Below are positions 5,118 through 5,986 of a DNA stretch of 5,986 bases, piece after piece. The stretch spans positions 1 through 5,986 of the forward strand of contig CAYWUY010000125.1 of NCBI GenBank assembly GCA_964461535.1, in the 5' to 3' direction. The stretch comes from Flavipsychrobacter sp964461535. Its GTDB lineage: Bacteria; Bacteroidota; Bacteroidia; Chitinophagales; Chitinophagaceae. The notes beneath the pieces are model-generated. The model worked only from the letters and a program-made list of their open reading frames with translations, was not told the DNA's origin and searched no databases. The translations under genes were made by a program, and so were the position numbers. Position 1 is the stretch's first letter. Each line of letters starts with the position of its first letter.

Positions 5118-5986
5118 CTAAACATCTATATGCCGGGCTATACCCTCTGCCACTTGCTGCTGTATAACCTCTACTACAGAGGCTAATAGTTTTTTACGCG
5201 GGAATGTTTTATCGGTTAGTAAGCATATCTCTCTACCCGGCACCGGCTTGGCAAAGGCACGTATACATTTTTTCTGTTGGCTACTAAGGCCTATGGCTGC
5301 CAGCTTAGGTATTATGGTTAGTCCGCCGCTTGTATCTACAATATTTATAAGTGTGGCTATGCTACCGGCCTCGTACTGGAAGTTGATACCCGGCTGCGCC
5401 GATGCCTTTTGAAGCGTGCAGAGGTCTAGCACTTGAGAACGCAAACAATGCCCCTCTTCTAGCAGCCATAGGTGCTGCGGATTGATATGGTTGGGCAATA
5501 GATACTTTTTAGCAGGTAGTTTCTCGCCCTTAGAGGCGTAAACATAAAAGGGCTCGTAAAACAGTGGTGTTTCTTTAAGCAAATCGTCGGCTATGGGTGC
5601 AGCAGCTATACCCATATCTACTAGTCCGGTTTTTAGGGCACTTATCAGGTCTTCGGTTACCAGTTCTCTTATAACTAACTTAAGATTGGGGTGCTTGTCT
5701 GATAAAGGCTTTAAAAATAAAGGAATGAGATAGGGTGCCAATGTAGGTATGACACCAATTTTTACCGTACCGGATATTATATTTTTCAGTTCGGCAGCAA
5801 AGGCGGTTAGGTTTTCGGCCTCTGCTACTACACGGCGTGCGTGTGCTATTATGGCTTCGCCTTCTGGCGTAGGCACTACGGGCTGCTTTCTTCTATCAAA
5901 TATTCTTATACCCAACTCGTCTTCCAGCTTTTTTATCATCATGCTAAGGGTGGCTTGGGTAACATAGCATTTTTCGGCAGCCGTTA
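5118..5986 (-). CDS. oxyR: OxyR, LysR-family peroxide-sensing regulator, 5' end beyond window
   Basis: This is a DNA-binding regulator that activates antioxidant genes when peroxide forms a disulfide in its sensor domain. The frame stays open to the right edge. Codons upstream of the internal ATG at 5942 read TAAEKCYVTQATLS, the LysR-type helix-turn-helix, so 5942 is not the start and about 20 residues are missing beyond 5986. KKLEDELGIRIFDRRKQPV then ends the winged-helix domain, and a LysR substrate domain with VKIGVIPTLAPYLIP follows. The OxyR signature is EEGHCLRSQVLDLC. It has two cysteines eight residues apart (codons 5445-5447 and 5418-5420), which match E. coli OxyR Cys199 and Cys208 in context and spacing. 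That supports a working peroxide sensor and not a generic LysR protein. The visible part is 288 residues and the C-terminus is intact (TAG at 5118-5120). The gene lies 61 bp upstream of the SQD1-like fusion on the same strand. Confidence 0.95.
   Translation of the reverse strand, partial: TAAEKCYVTQATLSMMIKKLEDELGIRIFDRRKQPVVPTPEGEAIIAHARRVVAEAENLTAFAAELKNIISGTVKIGVIPTLAPYLIPLFLKPLSDKHPNLKLVIRELVTEDLISALKTGLVDMGIAAAPIADDLLKETPLFYEPFYVYASKGEKLPAKKYLLPNHINPQHLWLLEEGHCLRSQVLDLCTLQKASAQPGINFQYEAGSIATLINIVDTSGGLTIIPKLAAIGLSSQQKKCIRAFAKPVPGREICLLTDKTFPRKKLLASVVEVIQQQVAEGIARHIDV

Noticed and set aside
5118..5942. oxyR as a complete gene starting at the ATG at 5942
   Set aside because: The frame stays open to 5986 and codes for the conserved recognition-helix sequence of a LysR-type domain, so the true start lies outside the window.
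5749..5967. 72-codon plus-strand open frame opposite oxyR
   Set aside because: Antisense to the conserved helix-turn-helix region of OxyR, low-complexity product.

Overview
The window looks like part of a Bacteroidota chromosome, probably Chitinophagales-like, though that placement is an inference. The grounds are AT-rich spacers, starts without clear Shine-Dalgarno sequences, very heavy use of ATA for isoleucine, and the style of the OxyR and Old Yellow Enzyme proteins. No RNA gene, insertion sequence, CRISPR array or phage gene is visible.

Layout, left to right: (1) 1-1066, minus strand, an Old Yellow Enzyme-type alkene reductase that lacks only its last few residues at the window edge. 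(2) 1067-1252, a 186-bp spacer rich in short dyads. (3) 1253-1612, minus strand, a small darcynin-like protein. (4) 1613-1725, a divergent spacer with a direct repeat. (5) 1726-2613, plus strand, a GT-A-type glycosyltransferase. (6) 2627-5056, minus strand, an 809-residue two-domain protein convergent with the glycosyltransferase. (7) 5118-5986, minus strand, an OxyR regulator whose first residues lie beyond the right edge.

The standout is the 809-residue protein. Its first ~400 residues resemble UDP-sulfoquinovose synthase (SQD1, an extended short-chain dehydrogenase that adds sulfite to UDP-glucose). Its last ~390 residues are a complete class V PLP enzyme with the lysine and aspartate that hold PLP. 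A nucleotide-sugar enzyme joined to a class V PLP enzyme suggests a bifunctional step in making a modified sugar, possibly a sulfonated one with sulfite supplied by the PLP half. The neighbouring glycosyltransferase would be a natural user of the product. This chemistry is a hypothesis. Several SQD1 positions differ (Ser for the catalytic Thr, Pro for an Arg), so the substrate may not be UDP-glucose.

OxyR lies 61 bp upstream of the fusion on the same strand and has both redox cysteines, so the fusion may be co-transcribed with a peroxide sensor. The alkene reductase and the darcynin-like gene appear to be separate units on the far side of the glycosyltransferase.
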